From Candidatus Thorarchaeota archaeon (GTDB lineage: Archaea; Asgardarchaeota; Thorarchaeia; Thorarchaeales; Thorarchaeaceae), in contig RDOF01000023.1 in the NCBI GenBank assembly GCA_011365025.1, forward strand, positions 1-50,660: DNA of 50,660 bases, in the 5' to 3' direction. The notes below the pieces were generated by a model that was not told the DNA's origin, did no database searches, and saw only the letters and a list, made by a program, of their open reading frames with translations. Numbering within the stretch: the first letter of the stretch is position 1; each line of letters starts with the position of its first letter. Positions 1-9,022 of the stretch are shown one piece after another. The position numbers and the translations under genes are program-made.

Positions 1-525
1 GGATTCATCTTCGGTGCCAATTACACCAATGAAGGCGTTGGTTTCAATGTAGCTTACACCAACGATTGGGTTGACACGGTCCCAGCTGAGATATTGGCTG
101 ATGGGATGTATTCAACTGGGACGGACATTATCTTTACAGCTGCAGGTAGGTCCAGTCTGGGTGTATTTGATAGTGTTGGGAACAACAACGAAACTTACGG
201 GCCGCTGTGGGTTATCGGATTTGACAGTCCACAGATGTATCTAGGAACCGCTGATCCCGATAATCCAGTTGCGCCTACACTGTGCCTTACGTCGATGTTG
301 AAAAGAGTTGACATAGCTGTGTATGCTATGATTGAAGATGCATACGAATCCACCTTTACCGGTGGGGAGAAGCTCTTCAATCTTGCAAATGGTGGCGTGG
401 ATTACGAAATTAACGAGGCCTTGCTAGTGCTCCCTGCACCCGTTATTACCCAGGTTGAGGCACTAAGGGCAGATATAATCTCAGGCAGCGTTGTGGTGCC
501 TGACACCAAGTACTGGCTTCCTTGA
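1..525 (+). CDS. BMP-family ABC transporter substrate-binding protein (3' end)
   Basis: The frame is open from the first base, so this is the last 174 residues of a longer gene cut by the window edge; the internal TTG at 94 is not its start. Visible landmarks fit the basic membrane protein (BMP/PnrA-like) family. They are a stretch beginning GFIFGANY, the segment DIIFTAAGRSSLGVF in the position where the family reads an uncharacterised-cofactor-free nucleoside pocket, WVIGFDSPQMYLG, then LTSMLKRVDIAVYAMI near the C-terminus. Family members are surface lipoproteins that deliver nucleosides or related ligands to an ABC importer. The N-terminal lipobox and the permease genes would lie outside the window, so the substrate is not determined. 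Confidence 0.85.
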   Translation, partial: GFIFGANYTNEGVGFNVAYTNDWVDTVPAEILADGMYSTGTDIIFTAAGRSSLGVFDSVGNNNETYGPLWVIGFDSPQMYLGTADPDNPVAPTLCLTSMLKRVDIAVYAMIEDAYESTFTGGEKLFNLANGGVDYEINEALLVLPAPVITQVEALRADIISGSVVVPDTKYWLP

Positions 526-702
526 TATTGAACGAATTGCATCTTCCTGCACAGAAGTCTAGTTTCGTCCTGAAGGAGGATGCTTCTTCTATGTAGGGCT
601 CTTTTCTTCTTGGGTACGCTCGCTAAGAATCAGGGAGTTCTCAAGACCGGCTTGAGTTAACCTTTTGTGAAAGGAATCCATACTGAATAGCCTATTACAT
701 CG

Positions 703-942
703 GTGGTGTGGTCTTTGGTAAATGAAGTCATTGTACTTGTGACCGTAGAAGCAGGGAAGGTCAGCGACGCTGCTACTGTAATCAAGAGTATCGATGGAGT
801 ACAGAAGATATACATCGTTACTGGACCCTACGATATAGTGGTTATAGCAGAGATTCCCGAACGCTCGAAATTCCGAGGTCTCGTCGATAGCATTCACGAA
901 GCGCCAGGGATTGGAAGAACTGAGACCTGCATAGCAATCTAG
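703..942 (+). CDS. Stand-alone Lrp/AsnC ligand-binding (RAM) domain protein
   Basis: This 79-residue protein consists only of the alpha/beta RAM (AsnC_trans_reg) fold. It has a beta strand NEVIVLVTVEAGK, a helix, the strand VQKIYIVTGPYDIVVIAEI with the typical TGPYD motif, and a closing helix and strand. There is no helix-turn-helix, so it cannot bind DNA alone. Stand-alone RAM proteins are common in archaea; they oligomerise, bind amino acids or similar effectors, and may modulate full-length Lrp regulators. Starts at GTG 703 or GTG 706 are equally possible, and TTG 715 is another option. It appears monocistronic. Confidence 0.85.
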   Translation: MVWSLVNEVIVLVTVEAGKVSDAATVIKSIDGVQKIYIVTGPYDIVVIAEIPERSKFRGLVDSIHEAPGIGRTETCIAI

Positions 943-1166
943 TGGTCACAGCGTTTTCCAATCTATCAGCGGAGTGTAGCGTTACGCCGAATGCTCAATA
1001 CCCATCAAATCGGTCCTGACCGAGTCTACAGAGGTGAATACTGTGGCTCGACTGGTGTTATTGACATCGTCGAAACAAAATCCTAGGACGCGCGCCCATG
1101 TAGATTTTCCACAAGGAAAACATCTCATGACTGGAGTTTTAAGCTCAGAACACACTCTGAGGGAAC

Positions 1167-1964
1167 ATGGCATCTGTAAGAGTCATACCCACCGAGTTTG
1201 CAGTTGCAGGCGAAAAAATCGTTGGCGATTTTGTGGTTCCCAAGGACGGTGCACCATTCCCTGGTATTTGCAAATTTCATGGACTTCCAGGCGGCACCGA
1301 CCAAGTGAGTGGAGTTGCAACACGACTTGCTCAAGCTGGATTTGCTGTTCTGACCTTTGATTTCAGAGGGTTTAGGCGGAGTGAGGGGCTCTTTCGTCTT
1401 GCAGGAGAGATAGCAGATGCCAAGGCCGCAGTCACACATCTCATAGAGTCAGATTTAGTCCTTGATTCTTGGGTTGGAGTCTATGGGGCGAGCTACGGTG
1501 GGGCTGTGGCGATTTGTGCCGCAGCTGTGGACTCACGTATCAATGCCCTTTGCACAAGGGCCCCTGTCTACGACACACTATGGTTTGCGGAATCACCTAT
1601 GATCCGTCCGGCTGTGAACCTAATCTTGGAAACTGACCCGTCACAAATACGCGGCATTGAAGAGCCAGAAATCCAAGAGCAAATCCTAGGTTGGATGCTG
1701 GAGGACGCAAAGGTCTACAATCCTCTTAAGGAGATATGCAAAATATCACCCCGTCCAGTCTTGCTTGTTCACGGGAGTGATGATGCTGGCATTGACCTAG
1801 CCGGTGTTAAACGCCTGTATGAACTGGCCGGTGAACCTAAGAACCTAGTAGTAGTTGAGGGGGCAGACCATGAACTCACTAACCCCTCTGCCTATGAGAT
1901 AACTGTCAAGACTGTAGTCGATTGGTTCTCGAGGCAGTGGAATCAAAACCACCGCCAGTCGTAA
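1167..1964 (+). CDS. Alpha/beta hydrolase (dienelactone hydrolase/peptidase S9-like)
   Basis: A 265-residue cytoplasmic hydrolase with the complete alpha/beta hydrolase signature. An HG oxyanion motif sits near residue 38 (KFHGLPGG) and the nucleophile elbow GASYGG has Ser109. A DFRGFRRSEG segment follows strand 4, an acidic loop HGSDDAG is in the usual position for the catalytic Asp, and GADHE near the C-terminus provides the His. The length and motifs suit a small-molecule esterase or a dienelactone-hydrolase-like enzyme; the substrate cannot be inferred. No signal peptide is visible. A short CTCAGA/TCTGAG inverted repeat (1144-1161) lies just before the ATG. Confidence 0.88.
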   Translation: MASVRVIPTEFAVAGEKIVGDFVVPKDGAPFPGICKFHGLPGGTDQVSGVATRLAQAGFAVLTFDFRGFRRSEGLFRLAGEIADAKAAVTHLIESDLVLDSWVGVYGASYGGAVAICAAAVDSRINALCTRAPVYDTLWFAESPMIRPAVNLILETDPSQIRGIEEPEIQEQILGWMLEDAKVYNPLKEICKISPRPVLLVHGSDDAGIDLAGVKRLYELAGEPKNLVVVEGADHELTNPSAYEITVKTVVDWFSRQWNQNHRQS

Positions 1965-2050
1965 CAGCAGGCTATTTCATTCAGGCAAACCATTGCGCCA
2001 AACTCTGGGCTTAATTGAATACCTTGAACACTGATCGCGAGGATTTCCAC

Positions 2051-2227
2051 ATGGGTTTGATTAAGGATGATTGGCTAATTCCACTGGGTGGTCTTTCCCT
2101 AGCTACGGCATTGTTGATGGACAGGTTTCTTGTTGGAAATGGAATTCTCGATTTTGTCATCGGGGTTCTCATTGGCGTTTCTATGGTACTGAATCTAATG
2201 GGCCTGTACAGGTCCCGACGTCAATAA
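2051..2227 (+). CDS. Small two-TM membrane protein
   Basis: A 58-residue protein with two hydrophobic segments: one about residues 9-26 starting WLIPLGGLSLATAL, and one about 31-52 with VIGVLIGVSMVLNLMGLY. It ends in a basic RSRRQ tail. The charge pattern puts the C-terminus inside. ATG 2051 is chosen because the upstream in-frame TTG (2015) would add only a short polar stretch. The WLIPLGG...ALLMDRF pattern looks like a conserved small membrane protein family, but I cannot name a function. Confidence 0.6.
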   Translation: MGLIKDDWLIPLGGLSLATALLMDRFLVGNGILDFVIGVLIGVSMVLNLMGLYRSRRQ

Positions 2228-2279
2228 TCTCCTTGAAGAGCCATCAACTGCATTGTGAATCGTCTCATGTCAGTATTCA

Positions 2280-2834
2280 CTAGTAAGTGAAGAATAATGC
2301 AGAGGGGCATGTTGTTAGGATATGCTCCACAGAATCGCCCCAGACGATTAGAACTCTGGAGTACAGATATGTCCCCTGTTCAATCGATGGCGAGAATACT
2401 CGTTCACTGGATTGCCGGTACCTTATCACAAGGCTCTCCCCCGGATTTATTGGAGGACACTGCTCCCATTCTTCTGCTGGACTCAAATTGAGCGTAATTA
2501 GTGGGCTTATGGTGTTGTTGAAATAGATGGTGACCCGTAGGGCATCAAATCCTTCTACAGCAGCAGCGCCGTTATTTGTTATATTCACTCTAACGTGGAC
2601 ACCAAACGGAGGACCATCAGGCCCCACCATAGGCATGAAATCTTGGCTATACCACGCGGTTGCCCATACCTGGATTCCGCTATCAATTACAGTTTCCTGT
2701 TCATTGCCCGGAGGTGTTTCTGGGGGTGGTACCTGCGGAGGCCCCATGTTCAGAATGCTGAATACTGTAACTGCACTTCCTAGTCCAATAATGGCAACCA
2801 TAATCACTAATGCTGCCACGTTCTTATTCTGCAA
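2280..2834 (-). CDS. Membrane-anchored extracytoplasmic protein, unknown
   Basis: 184 residues: a single N-terminal hydrophobic helix (about residues 6-29), a Pro-rich spacer (PPQVPPPETPPG), then a beta-rich domain with VRVNITNNG and RVTIYFNN strands that resembles an Ig/CARDB-like sandwich. No charged cytoplasmic domain follows the helix, so most of the protein should be outside the cell. N-glycosylation sequons (NIT, NNT) fit an archaeal surface protein. The opposite strand holds several open frames here, but their composition is poor. No enzymatic motif is visible. Confidence 0.7.
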   Translation of the reverse strand: MQNKNVAALVIMVAIIGLGSAVTVFSILNMGPPQVPPPETPPGNEQETVIDSGIQVWATAWYSQDFMPMVGPDGPPFGVHVRVNITNNGAAAVEGFDALRVTIYFNNTISPLITLNLSPAEEWEQCPPINPGESLVIRYRQSSERVFSPSIEQGTYLYSRVLIVWGDSVEHILTTCPSALFFTY

Positions 2835-2913
2835 CTTATTTCACTTAGATTGTCCATAATTTGGATATAATACCACAGATTAGAACACCCAAATCCTTGA
2901 ACCAAACGCAGCT

Positions 2914-3222
2914 TTACACAGGGCTATACTTGAATAGGCTTCCTCCGCTGTCAACCTTCATTGCCTGTACGACTGCCCTGCCATCATGCTTGGTGACTTT
3001 GAGCAGTTCCTCTTCGAATCTAAGCGTGAACTCCTCACCCTCCTTCATGCCCTTTAGAACACTCTCCCCCATGGGCCCATTTAGATACTCCCCATATGCT
3101 CTTGCCATCTGGATGAGAACAAGATCTTTCTCCTCCTGCACACCCAGAAGGAAGTACTTCCCATAGGCCTTTCTGATTATGTACTGCTTCACGCTGGATT
3201 CCTCTTCTCCTGTGCGTGACAC
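2914..3222 (-). CDS. Hypothetical soluble protein
   Basis: A 102-residue charged protein beginning at GTG 3222. It contains a YIIRKAYGKYFLLGV segment and an Asp/Glu/Lys-rich middle (GMKEGEEFTLRFEEELLKV) that predicts a mixed alpha/beta fold. There is no signal peptide, membrane helix or Cys motif. It is divergent from the large repeat protein at 3539 across a 316-base gap. I do not recognise the family. The amino-acid composition is typical of a real gene, unlike the overlapping frames on the plus strand. Confidence 0.6.
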   Translation of the reverse strand: MSRTGEEESSVKQYIIRKAYGKYFLLGVQEEKDLVLIQMARAYGEYLNGPMGESVLKGMKEGEEFTLRFEEELLKVTKHDGRAVVQAMKVDSGGSLFKYSPV

Positions 3223-3396
3223 GACCGTACCTCCACTCTCGTATGTTACCTCAATATTACATAACTGCCTCTTAAATCAAGTTGAGACGTCTCCTTACAG
3301 CTCAACAAACCCCGTTGTGTCCATTTTGAAGGAGAATTGAATGATTTACGGACCGGTTGAAGTATTTTTTGAAGAGTCGGCAAGAATCTCGAAAAT

Positions 3397-3417
3397 GGGG
3401 CCTTATTAATAAGCCCC
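3397..3417. promoter_or_regulatory. Near-perfect palindrome in divergent intergenic region
   Basis: Four G then CC-TTATTAATAA-G then four C: the inner 12-mer CTTATTAATAAG is a perfect palindrome, and the outer GGGG/CCCC arms pair with one extra C. It lies in the 316-base gap between the divergent genes at 3222 and 3539. The core could be a box A or an operator overlapping one. The rest of the gap (3223-3538) shows only T-rich runs and a purine-rich GAGAGAGGA just before ATG 3539. Confidence 0.45.
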
Positions 3418-3538
3418 TGTGACATACCGCCAACACCAACGCGAGGAAAACTAGAGCCGGCATAGACAGTGTCCACCGAGAGAGAAAGCACTGTTTGACA
3501 TTTCAGGATGTTCTTCGTCGCACTGGAGAGAGAGGAAT

Positions 3539-6500
3539 ATGCATAACAAGCACAAGATTGGTCTTCTGGGGGTTTCATTTGCTCTTTTCGTTCTCTTACT
3601 CATTTCCGCAGCATGGGCCCCTACTACAAATCGTTTGTATGCTAATCTTGATGTGCAACTGGATGCGCCGGAACCCCTCAATGTGCTCTCCACAGAATCT
3701 GGTCCACCGTTGGCAGAGAACGACAGCTATGCCGTTGATGAAGACACTGTGCTAGTAGTCGATGCCCCGGGCGTTCTCTTCAATGACGTTGCTGCTGACC
3801 CCCTAACTGCACTCATCGATGCGCCCCCATCCAATGGTGTTGTTGTGTTGAATGGAGATGGATCATTTCAGTACACCCCGGCGTCTGACTTCAATGGGAT
3901 TGATTATTTCACATACAAGGCTACAGACGGGGTGGACGAGAGTAATATTGCATATGCAACCATTACAGTCAACTCTATCAATGACCCCCCTCTGGCGAAT
4001 GAGGATGGCTATCTGATTTACGAAGATGAATTGCTTGTGGTGGACGCACCTGGGCTCTATGGCAATGACTGGGATGTGGACGGTGACGCGCTGCTAGTTG
4101 ACTGGTACTCGAACCCCTCTAATGGTATACTAGCCATCCATTCGGACGGTGGTTTCACCTATGTGCCTGACCCCAATTGGTTTGGGACAGACTTCTTTAT
4201 CTATTCAGTGACTGACGGAATTGCAGTTAGCAATCTTGCCACTGTGGCAATTGATGTGATTCCTGTCAACGATGCACCAATAGCTCTGGACGATTCTGCG
4301 GCTACTGATGAGGACTTATCAGTAATTATCGATGTTTTGGCTAATGATTGGGATGTAGACAGCAATGCGCTTTGGGTCGTGTCAGTGACTTCACCAACTT
4401 GGGGCAGTGTCATAATCGATCCTGACGGAACCCTGACTTACACACCTACGCCAGATTACTATGGACCTGATTCCTTCACTTATTCTGTGGGAGATGGGAT
4501 GGGCGGGCTCTCTACTGCTACCGTTTCTGTCCTGGTAAACCCGGTCAGCGATGCTCCTGTGGCGAATGACGATGAATACACAATAGATGAAGACGAATTG
4601 CTTGTGGTGGACGCACCTGGACTCTATGGCAATGACTGGGATGTAGACGGTGACGTGCTGGTAGTTGACTGGTACTCGAACCCCTCTAATGGTATACTAG
4701 CCATCCATTCGGATGGTGGTTTCACCTATATGCCGGATCCAAATTTCTGGGGCATGGACCTCTTTCAGTACTCTGTGACTGATGGTGATTTGGTCAGTGG
4801 CATTGTTACTGTGACAATCTTTGTGAATGGAATCAATGATCCGCCTGTGGCGGTTGATGACTTTGCGTATTTGAACGAAGGCACCTCGGTTATAATTAGT
4901 GTCCGAGCAAACGACTATGATGTTGACGGCGATTCTATCCACGTTGTTTCAGCCACTACACCATTACATGGCACGGTGACAATCAACCCTGATGGGACCA
5001 TAACCTATGCTCCTGAGCTGGAGTTTTACGGATCTGACTCATTCAGCTATACGATAGATGATGGGCATGGCGGTACTGCCATTGGGGCTGTAACAATCAC
5101 CGTAAATCCTGTAAATGACGCTCCTGTTGCAGCTAATGATGATTACGCTACCGATGAGGATACGATGCTCCTAGTCGAAGCTCCAGGAATACTAGGCAAT
5201 GATTGGGATGCAGATGGTGATTCCTTGACCATTACTCTAGTAACAAACCCCTCGAATGGTATTGTAGCTATCAACCCTGATGGCAGTTTTACTTACGCCC
5301 CTAATGCGGATTTCTGGGGCCAGGATTTCTTCGAGTATTCCGTTAACGATGGGGATTTGATAAGTAATGTCGCTCGAGTGATGATCACTGTGAACGGTGT
5401 CAATGATCCGCCTGTTGCTCGTGATGATTCAACATATACAGATGAAGACACACCAGTTGTCATCAATCTAAGAGCAAATGATTGGGATTCAGATGGCGAC
5501 CCGCTCCACATTGCATCGACGACAGAGCCGTTGCACGGTACAGTTGAAATTAATCCTGATGGCACGGTGACCTACTATCCAGCCGCGAACTACTTTGGCT
5601 CCGATTCATTTTCTTATACAATAGATGATGGAAATGGTGGCACCGATGTCGCGATGGTGAGCATTGCGATACTCGCAGTGGATGACTCCCCTGTTGCAGT
5701 GAATGACTACATCACGATAGACGAGGACACTTCAATCATCATCGATGTTTGTGCTAACGACTACGACGTGGAGGGTGATGCATTCTACGTCGGGGCATAT
5801 GGTTATTCGCCGCCGCAGCCCTACGGTCAGGTGAGTTTTGTGGTTGTCGGTGGTGTGAATATGCTCAGATACACACCAAATCCCAACTGGTATGGGTCAG
5901 CATGGTTCGTCTACGACATCTACACCTCCGCTGGATGGCAAAACAGAGGATATGTCTATATCACCGTAAATCCAATCAATGATGTGCCGGTAGTTGTGGA
6001 TGATTTGTATACAATCAATGAAGATATTGTTCTACAGACGGGTATAGCAAACGGTGTCCTTGCCAATGATACGGATGTTGATGGTGATACACTCACGGCC
6101 ACACTGATTTCAGGACCCTCTCATGGCGTCCTGACATTTAATGCAGATGGCTCGTTCACATACACCCCAGAGCTCAACTGGTATGGGACGGACTCGTTTG
6201 TGTATGAAGTATCAGATGGCACCCTGACCGACATAGCAACAGTGAGCATCACAGTGAATCCCGTGGATGACCCCTCAGATGCTGTAGATGACTATGTCAC
6301 GACGGATGAAGAAATGCCAATCAATATCGATGTCCTAGCAAATGACTATGATGTGGAAGGCGACTACTTCATGTTCTTCGGATATGGATGGTCTCCGCCG
6401 CAGCCCTATGGTCAGCTGGAACTTGTGTATGTTGATGGCGTGAAGATGATCAGGTACACGCCAAATCCGAACTGGTACGGTGAAGCGTGGTTTATCTACG

Positions 6501-8188
6501 ACATCTACAAAATCATTGAATCAACATTGTACTATCAAGATCGGGCTTACGTCTATGTCACTGTCAATCCAATTCCTGATGCACCCGAGGTGCAGGATGA
6601 CTCCTATTCAATATTTGAGGATGCAGTTCTCTATATGGATACCGCGGAAGGGCTTCTGAAAAACGACTTTGATGTTGACGGTGATGTACTTGAGGCTGTA
6701 TTGGGAACTGGTCCCGCAAATGGGGTCCTCGCACTGAATGCAGATGGTTCATTCACCTACACTCCCAACGCGAATTTCTGGGGTGTTGACACTTTCACAT
6801 ATTACGTTACTGATGGCGTCCTTGAGAGTAATTTAGCAACTGTGACCATTACGGTGCTATCTGTAAACGATATACCGGTTGCTGTAAACGACGCCTACGA
6901 AACCGATCAGAATGTTCCCTTGATTGTGCTAGCACCAGGCGTCTTGGGGAATGATAGCGACATAGACCATAACCAACTCACGGGCGTTTTAATCGAATCG
7001 CCCTTGAATGGTGATCTTTTGTTCAATTCAGATGGGTTCTTTGAGTACACTCCAAATCCAGGTTGGTATGGCATTGATATCTTTACATATCAGGCATTTG
7101 ATGGAACAGACTACAGTAACGTTGCCACGGTTACTATCACAGTCATTCTTGTCAACACTCCGCCGGTTGCATTTGATGATGCATATGTCACTGAGGCTTG
7201 TGGCACATTAGTCGTGTCCGGCATTGGAGTCTTGGAGAATGACGTCGATAATGAGGGCGACCCTCTTGAAGCCCTGCTTGTTGATGAACCAATGTACGGA
7301 ATCCTCATTCTCGACCCAAGTGGCTCTTTCACCTACACCCCTGACGTGGGATGGTATGGAACTGATACTTTTACGTATCAGGCATATGATGGACTGGAAT
7401 ACAGCGGAATTGCTACGGTGACAATAACGGTGGTCGATGTAATGCCTCCAGTGACCACCATTAGTCTTTCTGGGGATGAGGGTGAATATGGCTGGTATCA
7501 CTCTGACGTAGAGGTGATGCTTTCCGCAACCGACGACTGCTCCGGTGTTGCCGAAACCGTGTATAGTCTAGACGCAGTAACATGGATGACCTATACTAAC
7601 CCATTCATCCTTTCAGACTCCGGTGAGTTCACGATTTACTACTACTCCTCAGATTTGGCAGGAAATGTAGAGGAAACGAAGACCTGCACCATAAAGATTG
7701 GTACCCCGACACGTGACTTCGTGACGGGCGCAGGTTGGATCTTGGACTCCAACGGAGAAAAGGGGCATTTCATATTTTCAGTGAAATACCACCGACATGG
7801 CGATTTGAAGGGATTTGCATTCTATGCGTTCGAAGATGGCGAGTATGCATACCTCTTGGTCTGCACAGACTGGGTTGGTTTGGCTATTAGTGACAACTAT
7901 GCTCTAATGGAAGGCAAATGCATCCTTCTCCGATATGGTTACGAAACTAGGGAGCTCGTGTGTCTTTCTGACTACTACTTCAGGATCGAAGTCTGGGATA
8001 ACGGCAAGGGCAGGGACGACGTCTTCAGGATTCGAATCTATGACGAGTCGGGAGCGATCTTCTATGAAGCCGGATTCGATCCGGCTGGTGAACTCCAGCA
8101 TGGGAACATAAAGATTCACGACCGTGGTCCAAAGTGCATTTGCAAGGGCTGGCTCAAGAAACATCATTGGCACCACTGTCACTGGTGA
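3539..8188 (+). CDS. Giant secreted cadherin-like (tandem-95) repeat protein
   Basis: 1549 residues. An N-terminal signal peptide (about 1-27, hydrophobic FALFVLLLISAAWA) is followed by 13 consecutive repeats of about 92-100 residues from about residue 60 to 1300. Each repeat begins near DDxYxTDED and carries LxNDxDxDGD, GxxxxNPDGSFTYTP, GxDSFxYxVxDG and an ATVTITVNxVNDxP linker. These are hallmarks of Big_9/cadherin-like tandem-95 repeats with Ca-binding-type acidic loops. Repeats 8 and 10 are a variant with PPQPYGQ. An OmpL47-like domain (about 1302-1385) and a beta-rich C-terminal domain (about 1388-1530) follow. The protein ends in a Lys/His/Cys/Trp-rich tail with no membrane anchor. Likely role: long extracellular adhesin or surface stalk. 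A GAGAGAGGA sequence precedes ATG 3539. Confidence 0.93.
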   Translation: MHNKHKIGLLGVSFALFVLLLISAAWAPTTNRLYANLDVQLDAPEPLNVLSTESGPPLAENDSYAVDEDTVLVVDAPGVLFNDVAADPLTALIDAPPSNGVVVLNGDGSFQYTPASDFNGIDYFTYKATDGVDESNIAYATITVNSINDPPLANEDGYLIYEDELLVVDAPGLYGNDWDVDGDALLVDWYSNPSNGILAIHSDGGFTYVPDPNWFGTDFFIYSVTDGIAVSNLATVAIDVIPVNDAPIALDDSAATDEDLSVIIDVLANDWDVDSNALWVVSVTSPTWGSVIIDPDGTLTYTPTPDYYGPDSFTYSVGDGMGGLSTATVSVLVNPVSDAPVANDDEYTIDEDELLVVDAPGLYGNDWDVDGDVLVVDWYSNPSNGILAIHSDGGFTYMPDPNFWGMDLFQYSVTDGDLVSGIVTVTIFVNGINDPPVAVDDFAYLNEGTSVIISVRANDYDVDGDSIHVVSATTPLHGTVTINPDGTITYAPELEFYGSDSFSYTIDDGHGGTAIGAVTITVNPVNDAPVAANDDYATDEDTMLLVEAPGILGNDWDADGDSLTITLVTNPSNGIVAINPDGSFTYAPNADFWGQDFFEYSVNDGDLISNVARVMITVNGVNDPPVARDDSTYTDEDTPVVINLRANDWDSDGDPLHIASTTEPLHGTVEINPDGTVTYYPAANYFGSDSFSYTIDDGNGGTDVAMVSIAILAVDDSPVAVNDYITIDEDTSIIIDVCANDYDVEGDAFYVGAYGYSPPQPYGQVSFVVVGGVNMLRYTPNPNWYGSAWFVYDIYTSAGWQNRGYVYITVNPINDVPVVVDDLYTINEDIVLQTGIANGVLANDTDVDGDTLTATLISGPSHGVLTFNADGSFTYTPELNWYGTDSFVYEVSDGTLTDIATVSITVNPVDDPSDAVDDYVTTDEEMPINIDVLANDYDVEGDYFMFFGYGWSPPQPYGQLELVYVDGVKMIRYTPNPNWYGEAWFIYDIYKIIESTLYYQDRAYVYVTVNPIPDAPEVQDDSYSIFEDAVLYMDTAEGLLKNDFDVDGDVLEAVLGTGPANGVLALNADGSFTYTPNANFWGVDTFTYYVTDGVLESNLATVTITVLSVNDIPVAVNDAYETDQNVPLIVLAPGVLGNDSDIDHNQLTGVLIESPLNGDLLFNSDGFFEYTPNPGWYGIDIFTYQAFDGTDYSNVATVTITVILVNTPPVAFDDAYVTEACGTLVVSGIGVLENDVDNEGDPLEALLVDEPMYGILILDPSGSFTYTPDVGWYGTDTFTYQAYDGLEYSGIATVTITVVDVMPPVTTISLSGDEGEYGWYHSDVEVMLSATDDCSGVAETVYSLDAVTWMTYTNPFILSDSGEFTIYYYSSDLAGNVEETKTCTIKIGTPTRDFVTGAGWILDSNGEKGHFIFSVKYHRHGDLKGFAFYAFEDGEYAYLLVCTDWVGLAISDNYALMEGKCILLRYGYETRELVCLSDYYFRIEVWDNGKGRDDVFRIRIYDESGAIFYEAGFDPAGELQHGNIKIHDRGPKCICKGWLKKHHWHHCHW
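4028..4160 (+). repeat. Recently duplicated segment, copy 1 (repeat 2 of the cadherin-like protein)
   Basis: These 133 bases match 4595-4727 with 5 mismatches by my count (about 96%). The offset is 567 bases, exactly two protein repeats. Other repeats in the gene are far more diverged at DNA level. Confidence 0.9.
4595..4727 (+). repeat. Recently duplicated segment, copy 2 (repeat 4 of the cadherin-like protein)
   Basis: Partner of 4028-4160. The shared protein segment includes ELLVVDAPGLYGNDWDVDGD and continues through SNGILAIHSDGGFTY. The two-repeat offset implies duplication of a repeat pair or gene conversion. Confidence 0.9.
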
Positions 8189-8248
8189 CCCTCGGGTTAT
8201 GTTCCCATCAACGAATCAGAAGGCGTTTACCTGCAGAAAGATTGTGAT

Positions 8249-9022
8249 TCAGAGTTCGGTCCGAAGGAATTGAATGGTTCGTTCGAAGAGATCATTCATG
8301 AATCTCTCGTCGCTCAGCATAGGATGGCTTGCTCCCTTAATTATCCAAAGATCCTTCCTCTTCGAGGAGAGACCGTCATGGATTCTCTTTGGACTGTCTG
8401 CACTCATCACCTCATCTTCCTCTCCCTGAATTATGAGCGCAGGACAAGTGATATTCCCAAGCGCCTTCTTCAAACGCTTCAGTCCGTCCTGGATAGTGAA
8501 TCCGAGAGAGGATGGAATCCATTCATACCCAATCCACCCCTTCTCTCTCAGCCAATCTGGCACAGGAGCTGGATATCTCTCCGGAATAGCTCGTCTAATA
8601 CCCGGTATCTTGCTGATGATGGGGAGAAGTGGTAGAAGTCGATTGCGAGTGCTCCACGGGGCGGCCCAGGTCACCACAGCACCAACTTCCTTTCTCTCAG
8701 ATGACAGAAGCAACGCAAGGAGGCCACCCATGCTGTGTCCCACCACAGACATACAATCACACTTCTTTGACAATTTGTCCAATCCGCTATGTGCATCCGA
8801 AAGCCAGTCGTCCAAGGTCACTCCAATTAGGTCTTCAGGCTTTGTCCCGTATCCTGTCAATGACGGGAGCCATACAGTCATGCCTGTTTCCTCATGCAGG
8901 CGGTTCGCAAAGCCCTTGAAGTCCCACGTTGTGCCTCCCCCGCCCCCATGAAGCAGTAGACATCCCTTCTCATTTCCATCGATGAAGAGTGGTTCAGCTC
9001 CAGGAATGAAGTCCCTGCTCAT
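8249..9022 (-). CDS. Alpha/beta hydrolase, carboxylesterase/lipase-like
   Basis: 257 residues resembling Est30-type carboxylesterases and monoacylglycerol lipases. It has an HGGGGG oxyanion loop (residues 25-30), nucleophile motif GHSMGG with Ser97, acidic loop GEEDEVMS and catalytic His in GASHPML. A cap region rich in Pro/Trp lies at about 130-175. There is no signal peptide. Its ATG overlaps the stop of the upstream transporter gene by 4 nt (ATGA at 9019-9022), so the two are translationally coupled. A hydrolase acting on an imported substrate is a reasonable guess. Confidence 0.9.
   Translation of the reverse strand: MSRDFIPGAEPLFIDGNEKGCLLLHGGGGGTTWDFKGFANRLHEETGMTVWLPSLTGYGTKPEDLIGVTLDDWLSDAHSGLDKLSKKCDCMSVVGHSMGGLLALLLSSERKEVGAVVTWAAPWSTRNRLLPLLPIISKIPGIRRAIPERYPAPVPDWLREKGWIGYEWIPSSLGFTIQDGLKRLKKALGNITCPALIIQGEEDEVMSADSPKRIHDGLSSKRKDLWIIKGASHPMLSDERFMNDLFERTIQFLRTEL

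Noticed and set aside
589..897. Minus-strand frame opposite the RAM-domain gene
   Set aside because: The plus strand encodes a textbook RAM domain; the opposite frame has no recognisable features.
1034..1360. Plus-strand frame of 108 codons
   Set aside because: Overlaps the start of the alpha/beta hydrolase in another frame and has a Cys/His/Arg-rich nonsense-like composition.
2287..2859. Several overlapping plus-strand frames
   Set aside because: They lie opposite a minus-strand gene with a clear TM anchor and beta domain; their own composition is poor and mutually overlapping.
3246..3693. Minus-strand frames opposite the giant protein start
   Set aside because: No homology-like features; they span the divergent promoter region and the signal-peptide coding sequence.
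3539..7440. Regular repeat array that might suggest CRISPR or satellite DNA
   Set aside because: Repeats of about 285 bases keep an open reading frame and encode cadherin-like modules, with no spacers or short palindromic repeats.
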